NCBI RefSeq assembly: GCF_030814655.1 | Contig: NZ_JAUSVK010000001.1 | Location: forward strand, 5,215,001 to 5,279,000 | DNA length: 64,000 bases | From: Labrys monachus | GTDB taxonomy: Bacteria; Pseudomonadota; Alphaproteobacteria; Rhizobiales; Labraceae | Direction: 5' to 3' | Shown here: positions 26,993 through 35,251 of the stretch, one piece after another | Layout: each line of letters begins with the position of its first letter | How positions within the stretch are numbered: the first letter of the stretch is position 1 | Position numbers and translations under genes: made by a program | The notes under the pieces: generated by a model | What the model saw: the letters and a program-made list of their open reading frames with translations, nothing else | The model's database searches: none | Told to the model about the DNA's origin: nothing

Positions 26993-27760
26993 ATGAAGAA
27001 GAAAGTGCTGCTCGCCGGCGAGTCCTGGGTCTCGACCGCCACCCACATCAAGGGCTTCGACCAGTTTCCGACCGTGACCTACCATACCGGCGCCGACGAA
27101 CTGCTCGCCGCGCTGGCCGGCGGTCCCTATGACGTCACCTTCATGCCGGCCCATGAGGCGCAGCGCGGCTTTCCGCAGACGCTGGAGGCGCTGCGCGCCT
27201 ATGATGCGGTGATCCTGTCCGATATCGGCTCCAACACGCTGCTCCTGCATCCGGACACCTGGATCCACAGCAAGCCGACACCCAACCGGCTGAAACTGCT
27301 GCGCGACTATGTGAGGGAAGGCGGCGGCCTGATGATGTTCGGCGGCTATTACAGCTTCCAGGGCATCAATGGCGGCGCCCGCTACCGCCGCACGCCGGTC
27401 GAGGAGGTCCTGCCCGTCTCCTGCCTGCCGGTCGACGATCGCGTCGAGGTGCCGGAAGGCTTCAAGCCCCAGGTGACCGGCCGCCCCGACCACCCGATCC
27501 TGCAGGGCCTCGGCACCGACTGGCCCGTGCTGCTCGGCTTCAACGAGGTCGAGCTCAAGCCCGGCGCGGAAGTGCTGGCGACAGCCACCGCGGACTATGG
27601 CACGCTGCCGCTGCTGGTCACCGGCAGCTACGGCCAGGGGCGGACCCTGGCCTGGACCTCGGATATCGGCCCGCATTGGCTGCCGCCGGCCTTCTGCGCC
27701 TGGGAAGGCTTCGCGCGCATCTGGACCCAGGCGATCGCCTGGACCGTCCGCGACATCTGA
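26993..27760 (+). CDS. Class I glutamine-amidotransferase-like protein (PF07090/ThuA-like)
   Basis: The 255-residue protein has the flavodoxin-like fold of GATase1-like and ThuA-related proteins: KVLLAGESWVSTATHIKGFDQF, a central YDAVILSDIGSNTLLL, LKLLRDYVREGGGLMMFGGYYSFQGI, HPILQGLGTDWPVLLGFNE and the C-terminal GRTLAWTSDIGPHWLPPAF. The GGYYSFQG turn has no cysteine where a glutaminase nucleophile would sit, so it is probably not an amidotransferase. Function unknown. It starts 25 bp after the phosphotriesterase-family gene with an AGAGG upstream, so it is the last gene of that operon. Confidence 0.75.
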   Translation: MKKKVLLAGESWVSTATHIKGFDQFPTVTYHTGADELLAALAGGPYDVTFMPAHEAQRGFPQTLEALRAYDAVILSDIGSNTLLLHPDTWIHSKPTPNRLKLLRDYVREGGGLMMFGGYYSFQGINGGARYRRTPVEEVLPVSCLPVDDRVEVPEGFKPQVTGRPDHPILQGLGTDWPVLLGFNEVELKPGAEVLATATADYGTLPLLVTGSYGQGRTLAWTSDIGPHWLPPAFCAWEGFARIWTQAIAWTVRDI

Positions 27761-27905
27761 CGCCGGGCGTGTTCCGGACCGCACGAAACGTCATCCGCTG
27801 CCGACGCCGGCCGGCAGCGGGAGCGCTGCTCCAACCTATTGGTCCGACGCATTTTCTTCATCGAAAATGCTCGAGACCGTGCTGCCTTCGGATCGAATCG
27901 TGACC

Positions 27906-28010
27906 GTCATTCCGGGGCGCCCGAAGGGCGAGCCCGGAACCCATCAACACCGACCTGCCGATGGTGCGGTCATGGGTTCCGGCCTTTCGCTTCGCTTCAG
28001 CCGGAATGAC
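27906..28010. repeat. 105-bp palindromic dispersed repeat, copy 1
   Basis: The element begins GTCATTCCGG and ends CCGGAATGAC, so its ends are perfect inverted repeats. It contains the inner block GCGCCCGAAGGGCGAGCCCGG and ends TTTCGCTTCGCTTCAGCCGG. A second copy of the same length is at 41939-42043. No reading frame is evident. It looks like a non-coding mobile or REP-type repeat between convergent operons. Confidence 0.7.
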
Positions 28011-28046
28011 GGGCTCTGCGGTGGTTCAACCGGAAGCCATCATGCT

Positions 28047-28979
28047 TTAGGCCGCGCGGCGCAGCGACTGCGCCATGCAGTGGATGCCGCCGCCCGTCTT
28101 CGAGATCTCGCTCATGTCGACGGCCGCCACCTCGAAGCCGCGGGCCTTGAGCTGGCCGATCAGGCTCTTGCTCGCGGTCGGCGCGATGACGCGGTCCCTG
28201 CCGAGCGACATGAAGTTGCAGCCGAGCGCCATCGTGTCCTGGAACGGCACGTCGATGATCTCGTGGCCCTTGCCCTTCAGCCAGTCGACGATGCCGGGCT
28301 CGGTGCAGGCGAGGCACACCGCCGTCAGCTTCGGGGCGATCGGCACGACCATCAGGTCGATATGGACATAATATTCGTCGAAGAAGGCGAGGCGGACCTC
28401 CCAGCCCTCCTTCTCGAACCATCCGGCGACCTGGCGCGCGCCCTCTTCCTGCGTGCGGGCGCCGCCGCAGCCGATCAGCACGCAGCCTTCCTCGATGACG
28501 TTGAAGTCGCCGCCCTCGAAGGTTCCCGCCGTCACCATGTCGTAGAGGGGGATGCCGAGCTTCTCATAGGCGCGGATCGCGGCATAGTTCTCGCCGCGCC
28601 GCCACCAGTTCGCCATCGCGGTGATCACCGCGCCATAGGGCGTCATCACGCTCGAATCGCGCGAATAGACCTGCATCGGCAGTTCCACCTCCGGCTCCAG
28701 CCAGTGGATGCTGACGCCGAAATGCTCATAGGCGGCGGCGAGCTCCTTGTGCTGGGCCTGGGCGATCTGGATGTTGCTCGGCGCCTCGCGCAGATGCTTG
28801 CGCGAGAGCGAGCTCGTCGCCATGTGCCGCAGATAGGCAGGCGAGCCGAGCAGCACGTCGGTCAGCGGGTCGGTCTCATTACGGAAGCCCCATTGCGTCA
28901 GCGGCCGGGTGCCGCCGGCCGGATTGCGCCGCTGCAGCGTGAAAGGCTCGGCGGCAAGGTCGCGTTGGTGACGTATCAT
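28047..28979 (-). CDS. Amidinotransferase/dimethylarginine dimethylaminohydrolase-fold hydrolase
   Basis: The 310-residue protein has the pentein (alpha/beta propeller) fold of arginine deiminases, amidinotransferases and dimethylarginine hydrolases. Marks are YSRDSSVMTPYGAVI, TFEGGDFNVIEEG, the catalytic His in YYVHIDLMVVPIA, LGCNFMSLGRDR and the catalytic Cys in TGGGIHCMAQSLRR near the C-terminus. It would hydrolyse a guanidino compound. The neighbours (M20 hydrolase, LysR regulator, polyamine-type importer) suggest uptake and breakdown of a guanidino or amide nitrogen source. The exact substrate is not evident. The M20 gene ends 15 bp upstream. Confidence 0.8.
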   Translation of the reverse strand: MIRHQRDLAAEPFTLQRRNPAGGTRPLTQWGFRNETDPLTDVLLGSPAYLRHMATSSLSRKHLREAPSNIQIAQAQHKELAAAYEHFGVSIHWLEPEVELPMQVYSRDSSVMTPYGAVITAMANWWRRGENYAAIRAYEKLGIPLYDMVTAGTFEGGDFNVIEEGCVLIGCGGARTQEEGARQVAGWFEKEGWEVRLAFFDEYYVHIDLMVVPIAPKLTAVCLACTEPGIVDWLKGKGHEIIDVPFQDTMALGCNFMSLGRDRVIAPTASKSLIGQLKARGFEVAAVDMSEISKTGGGIHCMAQSLRRAA

Positions 28980-28994
28980 GCGGTTATTCCCTCT

Positions 28995-30569
28995 TCAGAC
29001 GGTTGGAATCCACCAGTCGCGCCCGCGCGCGGTGTCGACATATTCGGGCCAGCGGAAGCCGGTCGGCGGCGGATAGTCGGCGAGCGGCGCCAGCCATTGC
29101 GTCCCGCCGATGCCCCCGCCCGTGCGTTCCTCGAACTCGCGCCGCGCCGCGCCGCGCGCCGCCGCATCCTCGATCAGGCGCAGCGCCGTCAGGGCGATGG
29201 TCTTGCCCGCGCAGGTCACCATCGGGTCGATGGTCGCGCCGATGCCGCCGAGCGCATTCATCACCCAACCCGGATAGGTGAAGCCCGGCGGCGCCTTCAA
29301 CGCCGGGCGGGCGACATAGAGCCGGGCGGTCGGCGCATGCCAGGTCATGTCCGTATAATCGTCCGAGGTCGAATTGCGCTGCGAGGGTGGCAGGTCGCGC
29401 CGGAGGATCGCCTCCGCCTCCTTGGGCTCGATCAGGCGCTCGCATTCGTCGAGGAAGGGCGCCGCCATCGGCTCCAGGCCGAGATTGGCCTGGATCTCGC
29501 GCGCGACGCCTCGCGCCTCCTCGTCCCAGCGCGGCGGCCCGACGGCCGACAGCGCCTCCCAGGCGATCGTCGCCATGGCATGGTTGGCGAGGCCGGGCCG
29601 CGACTTCGACACCCAATGGCGCTCGACCCGGCACCCCGTCATCCCCGCGGCCATCTCGGCATTGCGGTCGAGCATGGCGGCGGCCTGCTCGGCCATGGCC
29701 AGCGTCGGCACGCGGATCATGTACTGGATCTCGGCGAGCCCGGCCGGCAGGTTGTCGGCGGTCGCCTGCCCCGCCGTCAGGATCGCCTCGCTGATCGACC
29801 AGCCGCCCTGGTGCGGCAGCATCGAATCGCGCAGGGCCTTCGACGCCATATACATCGTCATCAGGGCGTCGTTGGCGCCGGGCGCGCGCACCGCCGAATG
29901 GGATTGCGGGATGGGCGCGCCGTCGCTGCGGCCCCACCCTTCCGGCTGGTCGCAGACGAAGCGGTAGATCATCGCATAGGCGGCGCCGCAATGGGTGTCC
30001 CAGCGCACCGTGTTGCACAGCGGCAGCATGTAGAAGGGATGGAACGAGATCATGCCGTCGAGGCCGTCATAATAGCCCCGGGCGGCGTGGATCGGCTTGG
30101 ACCCCCTCACCTTCTCGGCCGGCTCGCCGGTGAAGCGCAGCGTGCCCGGCAGGCCGAAACGCTCCATCGCCGCCTTGGTCGCCAGCAGGCCGGCGAGGCT
30201 CGACATGCCCAGGGCGGAATGCGGATCGGTATGGCCGCCCGCCTGTTCGCCGAGCCCCGGCCGCGGACGCTTCACCGTGGCGGCATCCTGGCAATTGCCC
30301 GGCACGGCGTCGTATTCGGCATATAGGCCGATGACGGGCCCGCCGCCGGCCTTGCCGGTCCAATGGGCGCAGAAGGCGGTCGGCATGCCGCCGGAACCTT
30401 CCTCGACGCTGAAGCCCTCCCGGCGCAGGAGGTCGACATACCATCGCGCCGAGCGGTATTCGCGCCAGGCCGTCTCGCCGAAATCGAAGATCGTGCGCGT
30501 CCACACCGAAAGCTCCGCCCCGATCCCGTCGACAAAATCGAGCGCCGCTTGCTGAGCCGAACTGGTCAC
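28995..30569 (-). CDS. M20-family amidohydrolase (AbgB-like)
   Basis: The 524-residue protein is a zinc hydrolase of peptidase family M20, closest by pattern to AbgB (aminobenzoyl-glutamate hydrolase) and related amidohydrolases. Visible parts are the N-terminal FDFGETAWREYRSARWYVDLL, GLYAEYDAVPGNCQ, the metal-site region HTDPHSALGMSSLAGLLA, and FTGEPAEKVRGSKP. The TGEPAEK motif replaces the usual EPAEE of peptidases. The extra length lies mainly in the lid and C-terminal region. It is upstream of the guanidino-hydrolase-like gene on the same strand and divergent from the LysR gene, with 57 bp between starts. Confidence 0.82.
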   Translation of the reverse strand: MTSSAQQAALDFVDGIGAELSVWTRTIFDFGETAWREYRSARWYVDLLRREGFSVEEGSGGMPTAFCAHWTGKAGGGPVIGLYAEYDAVPGNCQDAATVKRPRPGLGEQAGGHTDPHSALGMSSLAGLLATKAAMERFGLPGTLRFTGEPAEKVRGSKPIHAARGYYDGLDGMISFHPFYMLPLCNTVRWDTHCGAAYAMIYRFVCDQPEGWGRSDGAPIPQSHSAVRAPGANDALMTMYMASKALRDSMLPHQGGWSISEAILTAGQATADNLPAGLAEIQYMIRVPTLAMAEQAAAMLDRNAEMAAGMTGCRVERHWVSKSRPGLANHAMATIAWEALSAVGPPRWDEEARGVAREIQANLGLEPMAAPFLDECERLIEPKEAEAILRRDLPPSQRNSTSDDYTDMTWHAPTARLYVARPALKAPPGFTYPGWVMNALGGIGATIDPMVTCAGKTIALTALRLIEDAAARGAARREFEERTGGGIGGTQWLAPLADYPPPTGFRWPEYVDTARGRDWWIPTV

Positions 30570-30626
30570 ACCGCCTCTCCTCTTCGCGAAAAGGATAAGC
30601 AGTGAACATTGCTATCAAAAAGTGAT

Positions 30627-31589
30627 ATGTTTTCCACCTTCCGGCAAATTCTCTTCACCCCAGACATTCCGGCCCGAGCCTTGCGCATTCCCTCCACCCA
30701 GGCGCTCCGCGCCCTCGACAGTTTCGCCCGGCACGGCAGCGTGTGGCGCGCAGCCGACGAACTCAACCTCACCCGCAGCGCCGTCAGCCATCAGCTCCGC
30801 CTGCTTGAGCGCGATCTCGGCTTCGACCTGCTCGAGCGCCACGGCAAGGGCGTCATCCTCACCGCGCGCGGCCGGCATTATGCCAACGACGTGCGCAAGG
30901 CGCTCACCGTCCTCGGCGACGCGGCGCTGCAATATGGCAACAAGGGCATCGGCGGCTCGCTGAGCGTCAGCTGCACGCCGGGCTTCGCCTCGCTGTGGCT
31001 GTGCACGCATATCGCCGAATTCCAGGAGATGTACCCCGACGTGTCCCTGCGCATCCTGACGCCGCGCCGCCTCGACGACGTCAGCAATGCTGACATCGAC
31101 ATCTTCATCGCCTTCGGCGACGGCAACTGGCCCAACAAGGCGGTGGAGCTCCTCTGCGAGGTCGAGTTCACGCCCCTCTGCAGCCCAGCCCTCCTCAACA
31201 AGATCGGCGGCCTCAACGAACCCGCCGACGTCCTGCACGCGCCGCTGCTGCATCTCGACAATTTCGACGACTGGACGCGCTGGCTGGCCTTGACCAACGT
31301 CGAGAATTCCGACGCCGAATGCGGCATCATCTTCTCGGACATGAACCTCGTCTATTCCGCGGCGACCGCCGGGCAGGGCATCGCCATGGGCGACGAACTG
31401 ACCTGCCGCACCGCGATGATCTCGGGCCATCTCGTGCGCCCCTTCGATCGCGCCATCAAGTCGCCGCGCGCCTACTTCCTGGTGATGGAGCATGCCAAGG
31501 TCGACCACGCCGTATCGCGCGCCTTCGCCGACTGGCTGAAATCGGGCCTCGCACAGACGGCCCCGCCGCCGCGCCCCGCCTATGCGTGA
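30627..31589 (+). CDS. LysR-family transcriptional regulator (GcvA-like)
   Basis: The 320-residue regulator has an N-terminal winged HTH (STQALRALDSFARHGSVWRAA, LTRSAVSHQLRLLERDLGF, LLERHGKGVILTARG) and a LysR substrate-binding domain. The pattern IPSTQALRALDSFARHGS is typical of GcvA-like regulators. An ATG at 30627 is used; a TTG at 30609 would add six residues. It is divergent from the M20 and guanidino-hydrolase genes and upstream of the polyamine-type importer, so it probably controls both. Confidence 0.87.
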   Translation: MFSTFRQILFTPDIPARALRIPSTQALRALDSFARHGSVWRAADELNLTRSAVSHQLRLLERDLGFDLLERHGKGVILTARGRHYANDVRKALTVLGDAALQYGNKGIGGSLSVSCTPGFASLWLCTHIAEFQEMYPDVSLRILTPRRLDDVSNADIDIFIAFGDGNWPNKAVELLCEVEFTPLCSPALLNKIGGLNEPADVLHAPLLHLDNFDDWTRWLALTNVENSDAECGIIFSDMNLVYSAATAGQGIAMGDELTCRTAMISGHLVRPFDRAIKSPRAYFLVMEHAKVDHAVSRAFADWLKSGLAQTAPPPRPAYA

Positions 31590-31656
31590 TGCAGGCTGCC
31601 CGGGTTTTGCGCAGGTGCCGTGAATCAAATTTCTCAGAAATACGAATAACATTCAA

Positions 31657-31685
31657 TTGTCGTGAACGAAAACCGCGCATAGGCT
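31657..31685 (+). promoter_or_regulatory. Candidate promoter of the polyamine-type importer
   Basis: TTGTCG (31657-31662), a 17-base spacer and TAGGCT (31680-31685) precede the ATPase gene at 31711. The same -10 sequence and spacing occur in front of the first sugar importer. The AT-rich stretch upstream (31625-31660) is a possible regulator site. Confidence 0.4.
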
Positions 31686-31710
31686 TCACATGTGGCATCG
31701 GAGATAGTGC

Positions 31711-32835
31711 ATGGCGCAAAGCGCTCAGGCAGCCGGGAGGAAGACGGCGGCCGGCAACATGGCCGCCGAAATCAGGGCCGAGGGGATCGGCAAGAGCTTC
31801 GGTACGTTCCGCGCCCTGAAGGACCTTTCGCTCGACATCGGTCGGGGCGAGTTCCTCACCCTGCTCGGCCCCTCCGGGTCCGGCAAGACGACGTTCCTGA
31901 TGATCCTCGCCGGGTTCGAGAAGCCCTCCAGCGGCCGCCTGACCCGGGACGGCGTCGACATCACCGCCATGTCGGCCGAGCAGCGCGCCTTCGGCATGGT
32001 GTTCCAGGGCTATGCGCTCTTCCCGCATATGAGCGTCGAGGAGAACATCGCCTTCCCGTTGCATATCCGCAAGATCGCACGCGAGGAGATCCGCCGGCGC
32101 GTCGGCGAGATGGTCAAGCGCGTCGGCCTGGGCGGCCATGAGCGCAAGCTGCCGGCCAAATTGTCGGGCGGCCAGCAGCAGCGCGTGGCGCTGGCCCGGG
32201 CCCTCGTGTTCGAGCCGCCGGTGCTGCTGCTGGACGAGCCGTTCTCGGCGCTCGACAAGCATCTGCGCGGGCTGATGCAGGAGGAGGTCAAGCGCCTCCA
32301 CCAGGAATTCGGCACCACCTTCGTGTTCGTCACCCACGACCAGAGCGAGGCGCTGTCGCTCTCCTCGCGCGTCGCCATCTTCAACCATGGCGAATTGCTG
32401 CAGGTCGGCTCACCGCAGGACGTCTATGAGCGGCCCGCCAACCGCTTCGTCTCCGAATTCCTCGGCGAGATCAATCTCCTGCCGCTGCAGGAGCTCGGCC
32501 GCGCCGGCGGCGGCGTGAGCGGGCGGTGCGGCGATGCCCGCCTGGAAGTCCCGGGTGATGCCGCGATCGGGGCCGGCGGCCTGCTGGCGATTCGTCCCGA
32601 GCATATGGAGCTCTCCGGCGCGCCGCGGACCGACGCCGTCAACTGCCTGGCGGGCACCGTCACCGGCACCACCTATCTGGGACCGGCGACCCGGATCGCC
32701 CTGGCGACCGCCGGCGGTGTCGCCCTCACCTTGACGATGCCGACCGAGCGTGCCGCGCTCGCCTTGCGCGAGGGGCCCGACGTGTGGATCACCTGGCCCA
32801 GGGACAAGGGCTTCCTCCTGCCGGGGGAACCCTGA
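31711..32835 (+). CDS. Polyamine/polar-compound ABC transporter, ATPase (PotA-like)
   Basis: The 374-residue ATPase has an N-terminal nucleotide-binding domain with Walker A GPSGSGKTTF, signature LSGGQQQRVALARA, Walker B VLLLDEPFSALD and switch His in FVTHDQSEAL. A C-terminal TOBE-like domain of about 110 residues follows (AIRPEHMEL, GTVTGTTYLG). Length and domain order match PotA-type importers for spermidine, putrescine and similar compounds. It is the first gene of a complete importer operon (ATPase, binding protein, two permeases). Confidence 0.92.
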   Translation: MAQSAQAAGRKTAAGNMAAEIRAEGIGKSFGTFRALKDLSLDIGRGEFLTLLGPSGSGKTTFLMILAGFEKPSSGRLTRDGVDITAMSAEQRAFGMVFQGYALFPHMSVEENIAFPLHIRKIAREEIRRRVGEMVKRVGLGGHERKLPAKLSGGQQQRVALARALVFEPPVLLLDEPFSALDKHLRGLMQEEVKRLHQEFGTTFVFVTHDQSEALSLSSRVAIFNHGELLQVGSPQDVYERPANRFVSEFLGEINLLPLQELGRAGGGVSGRCGDARLEVPGDAAIGAGGLLAIRPEHMELSGAPRTDAVNCLAGTVTGTTYLGPATRIALATAGGVALTLTMPTERAALALREGPDVWITWPRDKGFLLPGEP

Positions 32836-32944
32836 CCCGACCGATACGAACAGGAAAGACCGCCCAGAAGAAGATCAGCCGCACAAGACCGACGCAGCGA
32901 CCTTATCGACCCAATCAAAAGCCAGAAACCAGGGGAACAAGACC

Positions 32945-34060
32945 ATGAACGAAGCCTTCCAGAAGGACTGCCTCGAAATCCTAGCCGGGAAAGTGGAGAA
33001 GGGTGAGATCACCAGGCGCCGCTTCGCCCAGCTCGCCGCCATGGTGCTCGGCGGCGCTCCCTTCGTCCTGAACACCGGCAGCGCCCGCGCGGATGGCGGC
33101 CAGCTCGTCTTCGTCAATTGGGGCGGCGACGCGATCAAGGCCTATGACGCGGCCTATGGCCAGGCCTTCCAGAAGGAAACCGGCATCACCGTGAAGGAGG
33201 ACGGGTCGGGACCGACGGAAGGCGGCATCACCGCCCAGTTCAAGAGCGGCAAGCCGACCTGGGACATCGTCGACGCCGACCCCTTCTCCGCCATCTCGCT
33301 CGGCAAGCAGGGCATGATCGAGCCCATCGACTACAAGACCGTCGACAAGTCGAAGATGCGTCCGGGCTTCGGCTGGGACTACGCCGCCTCGACCTATTTC
33401 TTCTCCTACGTCATCGCCTATGACGCCTCCAAATTCGGCGACAAGGCGCCGACCGGCATGGCCGATTTCTTCGACGTCAAGAAATTCCCCGGCAAGCGCT
33501 CGCTCTACAAATGGGGCGCCGGCATGTGGGAAGCCGCCCTCCTCGCCGACGGCGTCGCGCCCGAAAAGCTCTATCCGCTCGACCTCAAGCGCGCGCATGA
33601 CAAGATCGCCGCCTTCAAGGACAATGTCGTCTCCTATTGGGGCGGCGGCGCCGAGAGCCAGCAGGTGCTGCTGAACGGCGATGCCTCGATGGCGCTGATC
33701 TGGTCGACCCGCGCCTCCCTGATCGAGCAGGATTCGAACGGACAGATCAAGTTCATCTGGGACCAGGGCCTGATCTCCCCCGGCGCGATGGCGGTGATCA
33801 AGAACAATCCGGGCGGCAAGGACAACGCCATGAAGTTCATCGCCAGCGCCCAGGATCCCAAGAAGCAGCTCGTGATGTTCGATATGCTCGGCCAGGGCCC
33901 GGCCAATCCGGCGACCGATACGCTCATCGCGCCGGACAAGCGCCGCATCAACCCCGTCGATCCCGCCAATATCAGCAAGCAGATCGCGCTCGACATGAAC
34001 TGGTATGCCGACAATTACGGGGCGGCGCTCGACACCTATACCAAGATCATCTCCGGCTGA
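32945..34060 (+). CDS. Polyamine-type ABC transporter, substrate-binding protein (Tat-type signal)
   Basis: The 371-residue protein is a cluster-D periplasmic binding protein (SBP_bac_8 / PotD-like). A twin-arginine motif, TRRRFAQLAA, is followed by a hydrophobic stretch and SARADGG, so export through the Tat pathway is likely. The mature part begins QLVFVNWGGDAIKAYDAAY and continues with PTWDIVDADPFSAI and RGASLIEQD-like ligand-site segments (WSTRASLIEQDSNG). It has an extra 20 residues before the twin-arginine motif. The ATG at 32945 is well spaced from AGGGGAAC. Polyamine or guanidino compound binding is inferred from the family. Confidence 0.87.
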   Translation: MNEAFQKDCLEILAGKVEKGEITRRRFAQLAAMVLGGAPFVLNTGSARADGGQLVFVNWGGDAIKAYDAAYGQAFQKETGITVKEDGSGPTEGGITAQFKSGKPTWDIVDADPFSAISLGKQGMIEPIDYKTVDKSKMRPGFGWDYAASTYFFSYVIAYDASKFGDKAPTGMADFFDVKKFPGKRSLYKWGAGMWEAALLADGVAPEKLYPLDLKRAHDKIAAFKDNVVSYWGGGAESQQVLLNGDASMALIWSTRASLIEQDSNGQIKFIWDQGLISPGAMAVIKNNPGGKDNAMKFIASAQDPKKQLVMFDMLGQGPANPATDTLIAPDKRRINPVDPANISKQIALDMNWYADNYGAALDTYTKIISG

Positions 34061-34080
34061 TAGCGTCGCCTGCCCGGAAG

Positions 34081-34348
34081 AACCCTTCTCCCGTTCGAGA
34101 GAAGGTGCCGGCAGGCGGATGAGGGACTGCACTCGGAGGGGCGAGCGCGGGACATCGCGCTGGCCTTCCTGTCGGGACCGGCGTCGGCGCATGTCCCGGG
34201 AGTGCGGACGTCTCGTCCGCTTCGACCGGGACATCCGTCGAGACTGGGCCTGAAGAGGTGGACGGCAGTCTCCCAGGGCTTTCGCGGTCTTTCCGCAGCG
34301 ATTCACCCCGCCGAGAACAAGGGCGGACGAGACGTCCGCGCTCCCGGG
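34081..34348. repeat. Intergenic palindromic elements between binding protein and permease genes
   Basis: A 350-bp gap interrupts the importer operon and is filled with palindromes. At about 34083-34104, CCTTCTCCC pairs with GAGAGAAGG in a pattern common in Hyphomicrobiales intergenic repeats. At 34195-34224 and 34323-34348, two inverted copies of GGGAGxGCGGACG(T)CTCGTCCGC face each other and enclose about 100 bp. The family matches the palindromes at 17907 and 45260. No gene is supported; these are probably REP-type or MITE-like insertions. Confidence 0.6.
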
Positions 34349-34411
34349 AAATGCCGTTGCGCCGTTTTCCGTAGGCAAGTGCCGACGACAGCAACCTAGC
34401 CAGAGGGCACC

Positions 34412-35251
34412 ATGCGCAAGCCGGCCACGGCCCTGTCCTGCCTGTTCCTGATCGGCCCTCTCGTGGCCTTCCTGGTGCTCGTCTATGTCGTACCCTTCCT
34501 CGGCGTCGCCGAATGGAGCGTCACGCTGCCGACGCCCGGCGTGACGCAATATGAGAAGCTCGCCGCCGATCCGCTCGTGTTCTCGGTGTTCGTGCGGACC
34601 TTCCGCATCTGCCTCACGGTGACGGTGGCGACCGTCATCGCCGCCTATGCGATCGCCTATGTCTGGGTGCGCGGAACGCCGCTCCAGCGCCGCATCGCCG
34701 AACTGTGCATCCTCATCCCCTTCTGGATCTCGGTGCTGACACGCGCCTTCGGCTGGCTCGCCCTCCTGTCGAGCCGCGGCCTCATCAACACCTGGCTGAT
34801 CGACCTCGGCGTCCTCGGCGAGCCGCTCACGCTGGTGCGCAACGAGCTCGGCGTGGTGATCGGCATGACGCATTACCTCGTGCCCTTCGCCGTGTTCCCG
34901 CTGGCCTCCGCCATGCGCAGCCTCGACGAGCGCATCTTCCTCGCCGCGCGCGGCATGGGGGCGAGCCGCCTGCGCATCTTCTGGTCGATCTTCGTGCCCA
35001 TGACCTTCTCCGGTATCATCGGCGCCGCCCTCATCGTCTTCGTCTTCGCCCTCGGCTTCTTCGTCACGCCCGCCATCCTTGGCGGAGGCCGCAGCATCAT
35101 GGTCGCCGAGCTGATCTATCTGCGCATGTTCCAGAGCCCCGACTGGGGCCTCGGCGCGGCCATCAGCGTGACCCTCGTCGTCATCGTCGGCGGCCTGCTC
35201 GCGCTGCTGTTCCGCTATGCGCGCCTCGGCAATTCGGGGCTCGTGCAATGA
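34412..35251 (+). CDS. Polyamine-type ABC transporter, permease PotB-like
   Basis: The 279-residue inner-membrane permease has six predicted transmembrane segments and the BPD_transp_1 coupling motif: EAA-like loop RIFLAARGMGASRLRIFWSIFVPM. Other PotB-like parts are TFRICLTVTVATVIAAYAIAYV and FWISVLTRAFGWLALL. It forms half of the channel, pairing with the next product. The stop overlaps the ATG of the next permease gene by four bases. Confidence 0.92.
   Translation: MRKPATALSCLFLIGPLVAFLVLVYVVPFLGVAEWSVTLPTPGVTQYEKLAADPLVFSVFVRTFRICLTVTVATVIAAYAIAYVWVRGTPLQRRIAELCILIPFWISVLTRAFGWLALLSSRGLINTWLIDLGVLGEPLTLVRNELGVVIGMTHYLVPFAVFPLASAMRSLDERIFLAARGMGASRLRIFWSIFVPMTFSGIIGAALIVFVFALGFFVTPAILGGGRSIMVAELIYLRMFQSPDWGLGAAISVTLVVIVGGLLALLFRYARLGNSGLVQ

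Noticed and set aside
32981-35248. Minus-strand frame of about 755 codons under the polyamine-type importer
   Set aside because: It crosses three features including a non-coding repeat region and is rich in His, Asp and Arg, as expected for antisense of GC-rich membrane genes.
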